This document shows positions 25,095-38,625 of a DNA stretch of 64,000 nucleotides, piece after piece. Both the position numbers and the translations under genes were made by a program. The DNA comes from Bradyrhizobium sp. RD5-C2 (GTDB lineage: Bacteria; Pseudomonadota; Alphaproteobacteria; Rhizobiales; Xanthobacteraceae), in NCBI RefSeq assembly GCF_019972155.1, contig NZ_BOVL01000005.1:248001-312000 (forward strand), given 5' to 3'. The notes under the pieces were generated by a model that searched no databases, was not told where the DNA came from, and saw nothing but the letters and a program-made list of their open reading frames with translations. Position 1 is the stretch's first letter, and each line of letters starts with the position of its first letter.

Positions 25095-25541
25095 ATGGCC
25101 GAGATGTTTTCGACACTGGGTACCTGGAACTGGCTGATCTTCGGCTTCATCCTGATGGCGCTGGAGCTCGCAGCGCCCGGCGTCTTCCTGTTCTGGCTCG
25201 GGCTCGCGGCGCTGCTGGTCGGGCTGCTGTCGTTCGTGTTCACGCCGTCCTGGCAGACGCAGCTGCTGATGTTCGCGGTGTTCGCAGCGCTCGCGGTGCC
25301 GGCGTGGCGGCATTTTGCCAGGGGCGCGACCGAGGCGAGCAAGACCAATCCGTTCCTCAACCGCCGCAACGAAGCCCTGGTCGGCCGCGAATTCACGCTG
25401 GAGAAGCCGATCATCGATGGCGCAGGCACTGTGCGGATCGACGACACGGTCTGGCGCGTCGCCGGCCCCGATGCGCCGGCCGGCAGCCGGGTGAAGGTGG
25501 TCCGCGCCGACGGTGCGAGCCTCACGGTGGCGGCGGTCTAA
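25095..25541 (+). CDS. NfeD family protein (short form)
   Basis: A 148-residue partner of the SPFH protein. Residues ~10-75 contain two or three transmembrane helices (WNWLIFGFILMALELAAPGVFLFWLGLAALLVG, then LLMFAVFAALAV). Residues ~90-148 form the OB-fold domain (NEALVGREFTLEKPI...GTVRIDDTVWRVAGPDAPAGSRVKVVRADG). The N-terminal ClpP-like protease domain of long NfeD forms is absent, as usual when paired with a QmcA-type protein. It probably forms a complex with the upstream gene product. Confidence 0.9.
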   Translation: MAEMFSTLGTWNWLIFGFILMALELAAPGVFLFWLGLAALLVGLLSFVFTPSWQTQLLMFAVFAALAVPAWRHFARGATEASKTNPFLNRRNEALVGREFTLEKPIIDGAGTVRIDDTVWRVAGPDAPAGSRVKVVRADGASLTVAAV

Positions 25542-25589
25542 GGCGCGATGATTTCTTAGTTGAGGCAGCCGGCCGCAGACTCGTTTCGC

Positions 25590-25700
25590 CTCTCCCGCTT
25601 GCGGGGGAGGCCGACGCGCGCAGCGCGGCGGGTGGGGGCTCTCTCCACGATGGGATTTGCGGCGAAACCCCCACCCCAGCCCTCCCCCGCAAGCGGGAGA
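25590..25700. repeat. Intergenic palindromic repeat (TCTCCCGCTTGCGGGGGAGG family)
   Basis: Left end CTCTCCCGCTTGCGGGGGAG and right end CTCCCCCGCAAGCGGGAGAG are inverted copies. Inner GGTGGGGGCT and CCCCCACCCCAGCC also pair. It lies in the convergent gap between nfeD and the HxlR gene. Confidence 0.75.
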
Positions 25701-25750
25701 GGGAGCACAGCGTCTTTGCGGTTGCCAGTTCAACCTGACTTCATCACGGC

Positions 25751-26086
25751 CTAGCTGCCGCCCCGCTTGCTCCAGCGCTCGGCGAAGCGACTGAGTGGGG
25801 TGAAGGTCGCAAACAGCTCCCGGCCGAGCCCGGTGAGGCCGTAACCATCATCCGTCAGCTCGACGAACCCGGCCTCGCGCAACTCGGTCAATCGCGTCTG
25901 CAGGATGGTCGGTGACGCCTCGTCGCAGGCGGTGCGCAACGCGCGCGAGGTCAGTGCGCCCTCGCGCAGCTCCCAGACGATGCGCAAGGTCCAGCGCCGC
26001 CCCAACAGATCGAGCAGCGCCATGATCGGGCGGCCGGTCCGCGAGCCGCGGACGCCGGGTTTTGTCGCTGGAACCTGCTTCGCCAT
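25751..26086 (-). CDS. HxlR-family transcriptional regulator
   Basis: A 111-residue winged-helix protein. The HxlR core runs from MALLDLLGRRWTLRIVWELREG through ALRTACDEASPTILQTRLTELREAGFVE to GYGLTGLGREL. The ATG at 26086 is preferred over a TTG at 26119; the frame upstream lacks family sequence. It is divergent from the AhpD-like gene. Two matching palindromes at 26137-26177 lie between them and are the likely operators, so it probably represses both itself and the divergent gene. There is only one cysteine, so the signal need not be redox. Confidence 0.87.
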   Translation of the reverse strand: MAKQVPATKPGVRGSRTGRPIMALLDLLGRRWTLRIVWELREGALTSRALRTACDEASPTILQTRLTELREAGFVELTDDGYGLTGLGRELFATFTPLSRFAERWSKRGGS

Positions 26087-26136
26087 GTCGCGAATCCCTC
26101 TTGAATCTGGCTTGCGCAAATCTTTCTTGCGTCGGT

Positions 26137-26177
26137 CGCTACAGATATTGTAGCGTGTCGCTACAGTAAATGTAGCA
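26137..26177. promoter_or_regulatory. Twin palindromic operators in the HxlR/AhpD-like divergent promoter
   Basis: Site 1 (26137-26155) is CGCTACAGATATTGTAGCG, with perfect 7-bp arms CGCTACA/TGTAGCG around 5 bp. Site 2 (26159-26177) is CGCTACAGTAAATGTAGCA, with the same arms and one mismatch. The centres are 22 bp apart, about two helical turns, so two dimers would bind the same DNA face. Site 2 ends 13 bp before the AhpD-like ATG, so bound protein would block its transcription or initiation. Confidence 0.8.
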
Positions 26178-26190
26178 ACGAGATCGGCCT

Positions 26191-26730
26191 ATGTCACGCA
26201 TCGCACCGCTCGATCCGCCCTATGCGGCGGATGTTCAACAGCATTTCGACCGCATCATGCGCGGCAAGCCGCCGCTGGTGCTGTTCCGCATGATGGCGGG
26301 GCACCCGCGCGCCTGGGAGAAGTTTCGCGGCGGCAGCCTGCTCGACCGCGGGCCGCTGCCGTTGCGGGAGCGCGAGATCGTGATCGACCGCACCTGCGCG
26401 CTCAACGCCTGCGAATATGAATGGGGCGTGCATGTCACGGCGTTCGGCGCCGCCGCCGGGTTGTCGGAGCAGCAGATCCACGCCACCGTGCGTGGTGCGG
26501 CCGATGCCGGCTGCTGGTCGCCGGCCGAACAGGTCTTGATCGCCGCGGTCGATGCGCTGCATGCGCGCGCGACGCTGGATGACGCGGAATTCGCCGCGCT
26601 GTCGGCGCATTATGATGACGATCAGGTGCTGGAGATCATCCTGCTGTGCGGCTTCTACCGCACGGTCTCCTACCTCGCCAACGCGCTGGCGCTGCCGCTG
26701 GAGGCGACCGCGGCAAGATTTCCGAGGTAA
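26191..26730 (+). CDS. Carboxymuconolactone decarboxylase (AhpD-like) family protein
   Basis: A 179-residue helical protein. The family core is LREREIVIDRTCALNACEYEWGVHVTAFGAAAGLSEQQI, with two cysteines (CALNAC) and a histidine (WGVH) in the AhpD-like arrangement. The tail LEIILLCGFYRTVSYLANAL is also typical. Such proteins act as disulphide-dependent peroxidases or decarboxylases, often under an HxlR or TetR regulator. It is the presumed target of the divergent HxlR repressor. The reaction is not determined. Confidence 0.85.
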   Translation: MSRIAPLDPPYAADVQQHFDRIMRGKPPLVLFRMMAGHPRAWEKFRGGSLLDRGPLPLREREIVIDRTCALNACEYEWGVHVTAFGAAAGLSEQQIHATVRGAADAGCWSPAEQVLIAAVDALHARATLDDAEFAALSAHYDDDQVLEIILLCGFYRTVSYLANALALPLEATAARFPR

Positions 26731-26734
26731 CCGC

Positions 26735-26818
26735 CGTCATTGCGAGGAGCGAAGCGACGAAGCAATCCATGCCTCCGCAAACGGAGAGATGGATTGCTTC
26801 GCTTCGCTCGCAATGACG
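26735..26818. repeat. Intergenic palindromic repeat (CGTCATTGCGAGGAGCGAAGCG family)
   Basis: 84 bp. Left half CGTCATTGCGAGGAGCGAAG with AAGCAATCCAT; right half ATGGATTGCTTCG with CGCTCGCAATGACG; nearly complete inverted repeat. This element is very common in Bradyrhizobium, Rhodopseudomonas and Nitrobacter genomes in my knowledge. It lies in the convergent gap before kdsD. Confidence 0.8.
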
Positions 26819-26833
26819 GAGAGAAGCGTGGCC

Positions 26834-27844
26834 CTACGCCACGCCGGCGCGCAGCAGATCGTGCAGATGGATGATGCCGACCGGCTTCTTCGCATCCGTC
26901 ACGATCAGCGTCGTGATCTTCGAGGCGTTGAGCAGCTCCAGCGCCTCGCCGGCCAGCGTGTCGCGGCTGATCGTCTTCGGGGTCCTGGTCATGACCTCGT
27001 CGACCAATAGCGTCAAAAGGTCGGGGCGCGTCAGCTGCCGGCGCAGATCGCCGTCGGTGACGATGCCGGCGAGATGGCCGTGGCGGTCGACGATGCCGAC
27101 GCAGCCAAAGCCCTTCGAGGTCATCTCGACCAGCGCGTCCGACATCCTGGTGCCGAGCGGCTTCAGCGGCAGCGCGTCGCCGCTATGCATCAGGTCGCGG
27201 GCATATTTCAGCAGCGCGCCGAGCTTGCCGCCCGGATGCAGCACGCTGAAATCGGTCGAGGTGAAGCCGCGGCCTTCGAGCAGCGCGATCGCCAGCGCAT
27301 CGCCGAGCGCCAGCATCATCAGCGAGGAGGTGGTCGGCGCCAGATTGTGCGGGCAGGCCTCGCGGGCCTTCGGCAGCGTCAGCTGCACGTCGGCGGCCTT
27401 GCTCAGCGTCGAGTCCTTGTCGGCAGTCATCGCGATCAGCGGAATGCTGAAGCGCGCGGCATAGGCGATCAGATTGCGCATCTCCGGCTGCTCGCCGGAC
27501 CATGACAGCGCCAGGATCGCGTCGTCGGCGGTGATCATGCCGAGATCGCCGTGGCTGGCTTCGGCGGTGTGCACGAAGAACGCCGGCGTGCCTGTGGAGG
27601 CGAAGGTCGCGGCGATCTTGCGGCCGATATGGCCCGACTTGCCGAGCCCGGTGACGATCAGCCGCCCCTTGGCCTTGCGGATCAGCTCGGCCGCCGCCGT
27701 GAACGCCGCGCCGAGGTCGGACTTGAGTGCCGCAGAGAGCGCAGCGACGCCGCTTGCTTCGGCATCGAGGGTGCGGAGCGCCGACTGAATGGCGCCGTCA
27801 TCGGGGCCGGATGATTTGGTCATCAGCGGTTTCGGTTTGGCCAT
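26834..27844 (-). CDS. kdsD: Arabinose-5-phosphate isomerase (KpsF/GutQ family)
   Basis: A 336-residue cytoplasmic enzyme that converts ribulose-5-P to arabinose-5-P for the Kdo of lipopolysaccharide. The SIS domain covers ~45-180 (RLIVTGLGKSGHIGRKIAATFASTGTPAFFVHTAEASHGDLGMI). The conserved FSVLHPGGKLGALL follows, then two CBS domains (~210-330). ATG at 27844 (MAKPKPLMTK) is the more usual start than an upstream one at 27892. It is divergent from the outer-membrane barrel gene. Confidence 0.92.
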   Translation of the reverse strand: MAKPKPLMTKSSGPDDGAIQSALRTLDAEASGVAALSAALKSDLGAAFTAAAELIRKAKGRLIVTGLGKSGHIGRKIAATFASTGTPAFFVHTAEASHGDLGMITADDAILALSWSGEQPEMRNLIAYAARFSIPLIAMTADKDSTLSKAADVQLTLPKAREACPHNLAPTTSSLMMLALGDALAIALLEGRGFTSTDFSVLHPGGKLGALLKYARDLMHSGDALPLKPLGTRMSDALVEMTSKGFGCVGIVDRHGHLAGIVTDGDLRRQLTRPDLLTLLVDEVMTRTPKTISRDTLAGEALELLNASKITTLIVTDAKKPVGIIHLHDLLRAGVA

Positions 27845-27991
27845 TTCGTATTCCAGGGGAGGGGTTTTGCACCCGGGCGTCTCCCTTAGCACGTTCGATT
27901 CCGCGATGCGACGCGCGGCGGCGGATCCTCAACGGCTCATTAACCATAATTGTTTTAACTCCATTAACGACGTTTTTCGCCGCCCGGCGGG

Positions 27992-29782
27992 ATGCGTACG
28001 TCAAGTGCATGGATTCGTTGGAGTATTTCCATCGTGTGGCGGCGGCCAGCAAGCGGCCCAAATCGGCGTGGACACTTCGTTCGCGTGGTTTTGCTATGCC
28101 TTTTGCTGACTTTTTCGCTGACCGCGATGACCGGGCTCGCCATCGCCCAGACCGTGACGCCGGATCTGTTCAGCCCGAACCGGCAGAGCCAGGTGATCAC
28201 TCAGGATTCGCCGCTGCGCCGGACCACGGCCGATGCCACGGATCCGCTCAACGGCTTGCGGCTGCCCGACGCCGATCCCGGCCGGCGTGCCTCGTCGTCG
28301 TCGACATCAACCACGGACCGTGTCGGACAGGTCCCGACCTACGGACTCCCTGCCGCGAATGGCGCCGCGACATCAGGCTATGACTCGCTCAATCGGAAGC
28401 GCCTGAAGCCGAAGTATTATCCGGGCCAGGCCAAGCCGAAGCCGCCGCCGGGACCCGGCTCGCCGGTGCCGACGCCACAGCCGTTGACCGCGGCCGGGCA
28501 GCTGCGGCTGTCGATCCCGCCGTCGGAGACCGCCAGCAAGCCGCCGCTGCCGCCGGCGATGGCCGGCACCATCGTCGGCCAGCCGGCGCGCAGGCGGCTC
28601 AAGCTCGACGACGATCCGTTCGGCGCGGTCGGCGATTACGCCGGCTCGTTCATGGTCAAGACCGCGGTCGAGGTGATGGCGGGCTACGACACCAATCCGG
28701 GCCGATTGAATTCGCCGCAAGGCAAGGCGTTCTACATGGTCGCGCCGGAATTCGTCGCGATGTCGGACTGGGAGCGCCACGCCGTCGTCGCCGATCTGCG
28801 CGGCTCCTTCACCGGCTACGGCTCCCAGCTCACGCCGATCGACGGTACGCCGCTGTCGGCGCCGCTCGATGTCGACCGTCCGAACTTCACCGGGCATATC
28901 GACGGCCGCCTCGATGTGTCGAGGGACACGCATCTGACGGGACAGGCCCGCATGCTGGTCTCGACCGACAATCCCGGCAGCCCGAACGTGCAGGCCGGCC
29001 TCGCCAAATATCCGATCTACACCACGGTCGGCGGCACCTTCGGCATCGACCAGAATTTCAACCGCATGCAGGTCTCGCTTGGCGGCACCGTCGACCGCAC
29101 CGATTACCAATGGTCGAAGCTGACCGACGGCACCTCGTCGTCGAACGACGACCGCAACTTCACCCAATATGGCGGTGTCGGCCGCGTCAGCTATGAGCTC
29201 AATCCGGCCGTGAAGCCGTTCGTGGAAGTGGAGGGCGACAGCCGCTTCCATGATCTCTATCTCGACCGCGCCGGTTACGCGCGCAATTCGTCGGGCGGTT
29301 ACGCCAAGGTCGGCACGTCGTTCGAATTCACGCGGATTCTGTTCGGCGAAATCTCGATCGGCTATGCTAGGCGCGACTATGTCGACCCGCGGCTTAGCCC
29401 GCTTGAGGGCCTGCTGACCACCGCCTCGCTGACCTGGAATGCGACGCCGCTGACCACGGCCAAATTCTACTCCGACACCCAGCTCGGCGAGACCACGCTG
29501 CCCGGCACCTCGGGCGTGCTGTCGCGCACCTACACCGTCGAGGTCGATCACGACTTCCGCCGCTGGCTGACCGCGATCGGCAAGTTCACCTACGGCACGC
29601 TCGACTACCAGGGCGACAACCGCAACGACACCATCTACTCGGTGTCCGCCGACCTGATCTACAAGATGACCCGCAGCCTCTGGATCAAGGGCACGGTGCG
29701 CCGCGACTGGCTGGATTCGAATTTGGCGGGACAGAGCTCGTCGTCGACGGTGGTGATGCTGGGCGTGCGGGTGCAGAACTAG
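27992..29782 (+). CDS. Outer-membrane beta-barrel protein
   Basis: A 596-residue exported protein. The N-terminus is long and basic, followed by a hydrophobic core (VVLLCLLLTFSLTAMTGLAIAQ, cleavage near residue 53). Residues ~60-220 are Pro/Ser-rich. The C-terminal ~370 residues alternate polar and hydrophobic residues in long beta hairpins (VEVMAGYDTNPGRLNS, ISIGYARRDYVDPRLSP, VVMLGVRVQN), typical of the BBP2-type outer-membrane barrel. A GTG at 28034 could be the true start. The divergent neighbour is kdsD, an LPS gene. Function is unknown, perhaps exopolysaccharide-linked as in related barrels. Confidence 0.75.
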   Translation: MRTSSAWIRWSISIVWRRPASGPNRRGHFVRVVLLCLLLTFSLTAMTGLAIAQTVTPDLFSPNRQSQVITQDSPLRRTTADATDPLNGLRLPDADPGRRASSSSTSTTDRVGQVPTYGLPAANGAATSGYDSLNRKRLKPKYYPGQAKPKPPPGPGSPVPTPQPLTAAGQLRLSIPPSETASKPPLPPAMAGTIVGQPARRRLKLDDDPFGAVGDYAGSFMVKTAVEVMAGYDTNPGRLNSPQGKAFYMVAPEFVAMSDWERHAVVADLRGSFTGYGSQLTPIDGTPLSAPLDVDRPNFTGHIDGRLDVSRDTHLTGQARMLVSTDNPGSPNVQAGLAKYPIYTTVGGTFGIDQNFNRMQVSLGGTVDRTDYQWSKLTDGTSSSNDDRNFTQYGGVGRVSYELNPAVKPFVEVEGDSRFHDLYLDRAGYARNSSGGYAKVGTSFEFTRILFGEISIGYARRDYVDPRLSPLEGLLTTASLTWNATPLTTAKFYSDTQLGETTLPGTSGVLSRTYTVEVDHDFRRWLTAIGKFTYGTLDYQGDNRNDTIYSVSADLIYKMTRSLWIKGTVRRDWLDSNLAGQSSSSTVVMLGVRVQN

Positions 29783-29888
29783 AGGGCCTCGCTGCTTCAC
29801 GTGCGCCCTCTGGCACTTTGGCGGAGTTCGTCCAGAATGGCCGGACGACGAGAATGACGCTTTCAATCCATCGCGAGGAACGACGACT

Positions 29889-30215
29889 ATGCGCAAACTT
29901 TCCCTGGCTGCCGCAGCACTGGTCATCGCCGCCGGCGCCGCTCATGCCGATTCGATCGACGGCGCCTGGATTACCGCGCGCGGCGATACGGCCGTGATCT
30001 CCGGCGGCACGATCACGCTAAAGACCGGCAAGTTTGCCGGCAAGACCATCGGTTCGATGAAACCCGCAGGTGACGGAACTTATGCCGGCACGATCACAGA
30101 TCCGCAGGACGACAAGACCTATTCAGGCACAGCCAAGCTTGCCGGGTCCTCGCTGGAACTGACCGGTTGCGCGATGAGCGTGTTCTGCCGGACGCAGACC
30201 TGGAAGAAGAAATAG
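29889..30215 (+). CDS. Small exported protein, DUF2147-like
   Basis: A 108-residue protein. Residues 1-20 are a signal peptide ([20 protein letters not shown]). The mature part reads [16 protein letters not shown]...[43 protein letters not shown]. The G-x-W start, the D-P-x-D-x-K-x-Y-x-G middle and the cysteine pair C..C near the end followed by W resemble DUF2147 proteins. It acts in the periplasm; role unknown. The gene has its own start region 107 bp after the barrel gene. Confidence 0.75.
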   Translation: MRKLSLAAAALVIAAGAAHADSIDGAWITARGDTAVISGGTITLKTGKFAGKTIGSMKPAGDGTYAGTITDPQDDKTYSGTAKLAGSSLELTGCAMSVFCRTQTWKKK

Positions 30216-30361
30216 GACGAGCCGTCCCGTTGCCCTAACGACGCAAGCTTCTAACTGGGCGCTGAGTTCAAGTACCGAGCCCGAAGTGGTCGATTGGGTC
30301 CGCGAGCCGCCGGGTGTGCCGCGGTTCCTGCGCTCCAGCTCTGACGTCTCTGGAATACTGG

Positions 30362-30383
30362 ATCGCCCGCTTTCGCGGGCGAT
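30362..30383. repeat. Perfect 9-bp hairpin in convergent gap (part of a dispersed repeat)
   Basis: ATCGCCCGC and GCGGGCGAT surround TTTC. The flanking text (TGGAATACTGG before, GACAGC after) resembles another dispersed Bradyrhizobium repeat. It lies between the convergent DUF2147-like gene and gltD and may act as a bidirectional terminator, although no T run follows. Confidence 0.55.
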
Positions 30384-30428
30384 GACAGCTGAATTGCTGA
30401 GATGCAGTTCGACGTGTCTGCCGAGCGA

Positions 30429-31886
30429 CTACCCCGGCAGATCGGTCTTCCCCATCAGGAAGCTGTCGATCGAGCGTGCGCACTGGCGGCCTTCGCGGAT
30501 CGCCCAGACCACGAGCGACTGGCCACGGCGCATGTCGCCGGCGGAGAAGATTTTCGCGCGCGAGGTCTGGTAGTCGTGCAGGGAGGCGCGGACGTTGCCG
30601 CGCTGGTCGAGCTCGACGCCGAGCGTCTTGAGCAGGCCCTCGTGCACCGGATGCACGAAGCCCATTGCCAGCAGCACGAGCTCGGCGTCGAGCGTGAACT
30701 CGGTGCCGGGCAGCGGCTTGAACTTGTCGTCGACCTTGACGCAATGCAGCTTGGTGACCTTGCCGTCCTTGCCCTCGAACTTCGTCGTCAGCACCGCGTA
30801 TTCGCGCACCGCGCCTTCGGCCTGGCTCGACGAGGTCCGCATCTTCAGCGGCCAGTTCGGCCAGGTCACGCCCTTGTTCTCGTGCTCGGGCGGCGCCGCC
30901 ATGATCTCGAGCTGGGTCACCGACTTCGCGCCCTGCCGGAACGAGGTGCCGATGCAATCCGATCCGGTGTCGCCGCCGCCGATCACGACGACATGCTTGC
31001 CGCCGGCCAGGATGTCGGCGGTGTCGTTCAGCGGCTCGCCGGAGACGCGGCGGTTCTGCTGCGGCAGGAAGTCCATCGCGAAGTGGATGCCGGCGAGATC
31101 GCGGCCGGGGATCGGCAGGTCGCGCGGGGCTTCCGCGCCGCCGGTCAGCGCCACCGCGTCATACTGCTTGGCGAGCTCCTGCGGATCGATCGCACCGGGC
31201 GTCGAGCCGCCCACGGCCTTGCCGTAGTGGAAGGTGACGCCTTCGGCTTCCATCTGCGCCACGCGGCGGTCGATGACGTCCTTCTCCATCTTGAAGTCGG
31301 GAATGCCGTAGCGCAGCAGGCCGCCGGCCTTGGCAAACTTCTCGTAGACATGCACCTCGTGGCCGGCGCGCGCGAGCTGCTGCGCGGCGGCCATGCCGGC
31401 GGGGCCGGAGCCGATCACGGCGACCTTCTTGCCGGTCTTCTGCGCTGCGATCTCCGGCTTCAGCCAGCCATTGTCCCAGGCGCGGTCGACGATCGCGCAT
31501 TCGATAGTCTTGATGGTGACCGGGTTGTCGTCGATGTTGAGCGTGCAGGACGCCTCGCACGGCGCCGGGCAGATGCGGCCGGTGAACTCGGGGAAATTGT
31601 TGGTCGAGTGCAGGTTGCGCGAGGCCTCTTCCCAGTTGCCCTGATAGACGAGGTCGTTGAAATCGGGGATCTGGTTGTTGACCGGACAGCCCGGCGTGCC
31701 CGGCGCGGTCGAGCCGGTGCCGTGGCAATAGGGGATGCCGCAATTCATGCAGCGCGCGGCCTGGTCGCGCGTATCCTTCTCACTCAGCGGAATCACGAAC
31801 TCGTTGAAGTTCTTGAGCCGATCGGCGACCGGCTCGTACTTGCGGTCATGCCGCTCGATCTCGAGAAAACCTGTAATCTTACCCAT
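30429..31886 (-). CDS. gltD: Glutamate synthase (NADPH) small subunit
   Basis: A 485-residue flavoprotein that feeds electrons from NADPH to the large subunit. The N-terminal [4Fe-4S] cysteines are in [23 protein letters not shown] and [13 protein letters not shown] binding is at [25 protein letters not shown] (~residue 150) and NADPH binding at [15 protein letters not shown]. The C-terminal ATG motif is [24 protein letters not shown] at 31886 ([12 protein letters not shown]) is the standard family start; another ATG lies seven codons upstream. It follows gltB with a repeat in the 137-bp gap. Confidence 0.95.
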   Translation of the reverse strand: MGKITGFLEIERHDRKYEPVADRLKNFNEFVIPLSEKDTRDQAARCMNCGIPYCHGTGSTAPGTPGCPVNNQIPDFNDLVYQGNWEEASRNLHSTNNFPEFTGRICPAPCEASCTLNIDDNPVTIKTIECAIVDRAWDNGWLKPEIAAQKTGKKVAVIGSGPAGMAAAQQLARAGHEVHVYEKFAKAGGLLRYGIPDFKMEKDVIDRRVAQMEAEGVTFHYGKAVGGSTPGAIDPQELAKQYDAVALTGGAEAPRDLPIPGRDLAGIHFAMDFLPQQNRRVSGEPLNDTADILAGGKHVVVIGGGDTGSDCIGTSFRQGAKSVTQLEIMAAPPEHENKGVTWPNWPLKMRTSSSQAEGAVREYAVLTTKFEGKDGKVTKLHCVKVDDKFKPLPGTEFTLDAELVLLAMGFVHPVHEGLLKTLGVELDQRGNVRASLHDYQTSRAKIFSAGDMRRGQSLVVWAIREGRQCARSIDSFLMGKTDLPG

Positions 31887-31917
31887 TGAAACCCGATGCC
31901 CCTGCATCTCAGTTGTC

Positions 31918-32013
31918 CGTCATTCCGGGCTGCGCCGCGAGACGCAGACCCGGAGGTCTCGAAGTGGTCTGGCGAGATTCCGGGCACGCGCTGATGCGCG
32001 CCCCGGAATGACG
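31918..32013. repeat. Intergenic palindromic repeat between gltB and gltD (CGTCATTCCGGG family)
   Basis: Starts CGTCATTCCGGGCTGCGCCG and ends TGCGCGCCCCGGAATGACG. The arms match the element at 3528-3633. It sits inside the gltB-gltD transcription unit, where its stem could cause partial termination or mark RNA processing. Confidence 0.7.
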
Positions 32014-32023
32014 CCCGGTGATA

Positions 32024-36787
<4,764 letters not shown>

Positions 36788-37258
36788 GTGTCCTCTCCCT
36801 TTCGTAAGGGGCCTCACCGTATTTGGCGCACCTTGGACGTTGCGGCACCCACCGGGCCACCGCTCGTCCGCCGCGAGCCGCATTTTCCTAAATTCAGGCG
36901 ACGGGCGTTTCAACGTCCCCTGAGGGACGGCCCTGCCTGCAGCATTCTCGGAGCCCGGGGCGCCGAGTTTTCGTTGCAATCCCTATGCCGGAATGGCCTC
37001 GAAATTGAGACAGCTTTGCTGTCCTAACCTCGACCTTGCCAAATTTTTGTCTATCACACAAGCGCGAGGAAGTCCTCGCCCGCATGCTTGGATCGGACAG
37101 CTCGGCGGGTGCCCGGGCGCCGCTGATTCGAAGCAAACACGCCGTGATCTGGCCCAAGGAGGGACCAAGGACCGCCGGAATTCAAACCGAAATTTCGCCC
37201 GGCAAGCCGGCAAGAGAGCGGGAAGCTCCTCAAGGCGGGCCAGACAGGAGTTACGGCG
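36788..37258. other. Gene-free divergent promoter region, gltB / exported protein
   Basis: 471 bp between gltB and the 263-aa exported gene. No credible frame is present. An AT-richer core lies near 37010-37060 (CAAATTTTTGTCTATCACAC), where the two divergent promoters probably sit. The right end has AGGAG just before the ATG at 37259. I recognise no NtrC or RpoN site with confidence. Confidence 0.5.
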
Positions 37259-38050
37259 ATGAAGTTGTTCACAGGTTCGGTTGCAGCCGCCGCACTCGCG
37301 CTCAGCGCAGCCTCGGCCCAGGCGCAGCTGGTGACATCAGTCCGGATCGGCAGCCCGGCTCTGGTCAGGGTATCCGACATGGACGGGCCCTACGCCGCCA
37401 TGCCCGAGGTTCCGCCGCCGCCGCGCTTCGGCCGCGTCCCGAGCCTGTTGCCGCCGGTCGAGGTCTATACCGTGCTGCGCGAGAACGGCTATCTGCCGCT
37501 CGGTGCGCCCCAGCAGCGGGGCTTCGTCTACACCATCTCGGTGATTGACCAGGGCGGCGACGACGGCCGGCTGGTGATCGACGCCCGCGACGGGCACATC
37601 GTCCGCTTCACCCCGGCCTACCGGCTCGGCGACAATTTCGAAGAGGAGATGAGCGCGACCTACGGCCCGGTCGGCCCGATGCCCCGGGCGATCCAGGCCC
37701 GGGTGCCGCGGCCGCCGGCCCCGATCCCGCATGTCGCCAGCCGCGTGCCGGTGCCGAAGCGGAGCCCGCTTGCGGCCAAGGCCCAGGTTCCCGCCACTCC
37801 GGCTCCCGCATCTGCGGCCCAGGCGGCCGTCCCGCCGACCGCTGCGCCACAGCCTGCACCGGCCCAGGCAGCCGCACCCGCGCCAACCGAGCAGGCTGCG
37901 GCGGCGCCCAAGCCGGCGGAGACCCAGGCGGCGGCGCCGCAGGCCGTTAGGCAAGCCCAGGTCCCGACCGTCGGTCAGGCCGCTTTGCCGCCGCCGGCGC
38001 CCGCGATCCTGCCGACCCAGCAAATGCCGAAGGTGCAGGGGCTGGAGTAA
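37259..38050 (+). CDS. Exported protein with proline/alanine-rich C-terminal region
   Basis: A 263-residue protein. Residues 1-22 are a signal peptide (MKLFTGSVAAAALALSAASA then QAQ). Residues ~45-135 form a folded unit (PPVEVYTVLRENGYLPLGAPQQRGFVYTISVIDQGGDDGRLVIDARDGHIVRFTPAYRLG) that resembles a small PepSY-like or SH3-like domain. Residues ~150-263 are a disordered Pro/Ala/Gln tail. AGGAG precedes the ATG. Such tails often span the periplasm or bind peptidoglycan. The function is unknown. Confidence 0.75.
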   Translation: MKLFTGSVAAAALALSAASAQAQLVTSVRIGSPALVRVSDMDGPYAAMPEVPPPPRFGRVPSLLPPVEVYTVLRENGYLPLGAPQQRGFVYTISVIDQGGDDGRLVIDARDGHIVRFTPAYRLGDNFEEEMSATYGPVGPMPRAIQARVPRPPAPIPHVASRVPVPKRSPLAAKAQVPATPAPASAAQAAVPPTAAPQPAPAQAAAPAPTEQAAAAPKPAETQAAAPQAVRQAQVPTVGQAALPPPAPAILPTQQMPKVQGLE

Positions 38051-38081
38051 TTGGCTCCATCCGGGCTACGAAGCCGCCAAC

Positions 38082-38110
38082 AAAAACGCCCCGGTTTCCC
38101 GGGGCGTTTT
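38082..38110. terminator. Bidirectional Rho-independent terminator
   Basis: AAAAACGCCCC-GGTTTCC... folds as ACGCCCCGG / CCGGGGCGT with an A run on the left and a T run on the right. Each strand therefore ends in a U tract. It serves the convergent exported-protein gene and the Hsp20 gene. Confidence 0.85.
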
Positions 38111-38148
38111 CGCGTGCAGCCAATATCTGCCGACGCGGGATCTGTCGC

Positions 38149-38625
38149 TTAGGCCGCGACCTTGCTGGCCGAGCCGTCAACCACCTGCGGGGCCTTGTCG
38201 CCGCTGCCGATCGGAATGCTGCGGGGCTTCTTGGCCTCGGGAATCTCGCGAACGAGATCGACGTGGAGCAGGCCGTTCTCGAGCGAAGCGTTCTTCACCT
38301 GCACGAAGTCGGCAAGCTGGAAAACGCGCTCGAAGGCGCGGGAGGCGATGCCGCGATAGAGCACTTCGGCCGTGTTGCCAGAGTTCTCGTTGGCGGTTTT
38401 CTCGCCCTTGATCGTCAGCGTGTTCTCCTTCGCGACGATCGAAAGCTCGGCCTGCGAGAAGCCGGAGACCGCAACGCTGATCCGGTAAGCATTCTCGCCG
38501 GTGCGCTCGATGTTGTAGGGGGGATAGCCGGGGCTGCCGTCCGAGGTCACCTGATCGAGCAGGCTGAAGAGGCGGTCGAAGCCGACGGTGGAACGATAGA
38601 ACGGAGTGAGGTCGTAGCTACGCAT
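38149..38625 (-). CDS. Small heat shock protein, Hsp20 family (rhizobial class A type)
   Basis: A 158-residue holdase chaperone. The N-terminus is MRSYDLTPFYRSTVGFDRLFSLLD. The alpha-crystallin domain runs ~38-130 (YPPYNIERTGENAYRISVAVSGFSQAELSI to ASLENGLLHVDLVREIPE). The C-terminal I-x-I anchor is in RSIPIGSG. It binds unfolded proteins in the cytoplasm during heat stress. The ATG at 38625 is chosen because GGAGGA lies eight bases upstream, inside a predicted ROSE-like hairpin; an upstream in-frame start at 38640 would overlap that site. Confidence 0.93.
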   Translation of the reverse strand: MRSYDLTPFYRSTVGFDRLFSLLDQVTSDGSPGYPPYNIERTGENAYRISVAVSGFSQAELSIVAKENTLTIKGEKTANENSGNTAEVLYRGIASRAFERVFQLADFVQVKNASLENGLLHVDLVREIPEAKKPRSIPIGSGDKAPQVVDGSASKVAA

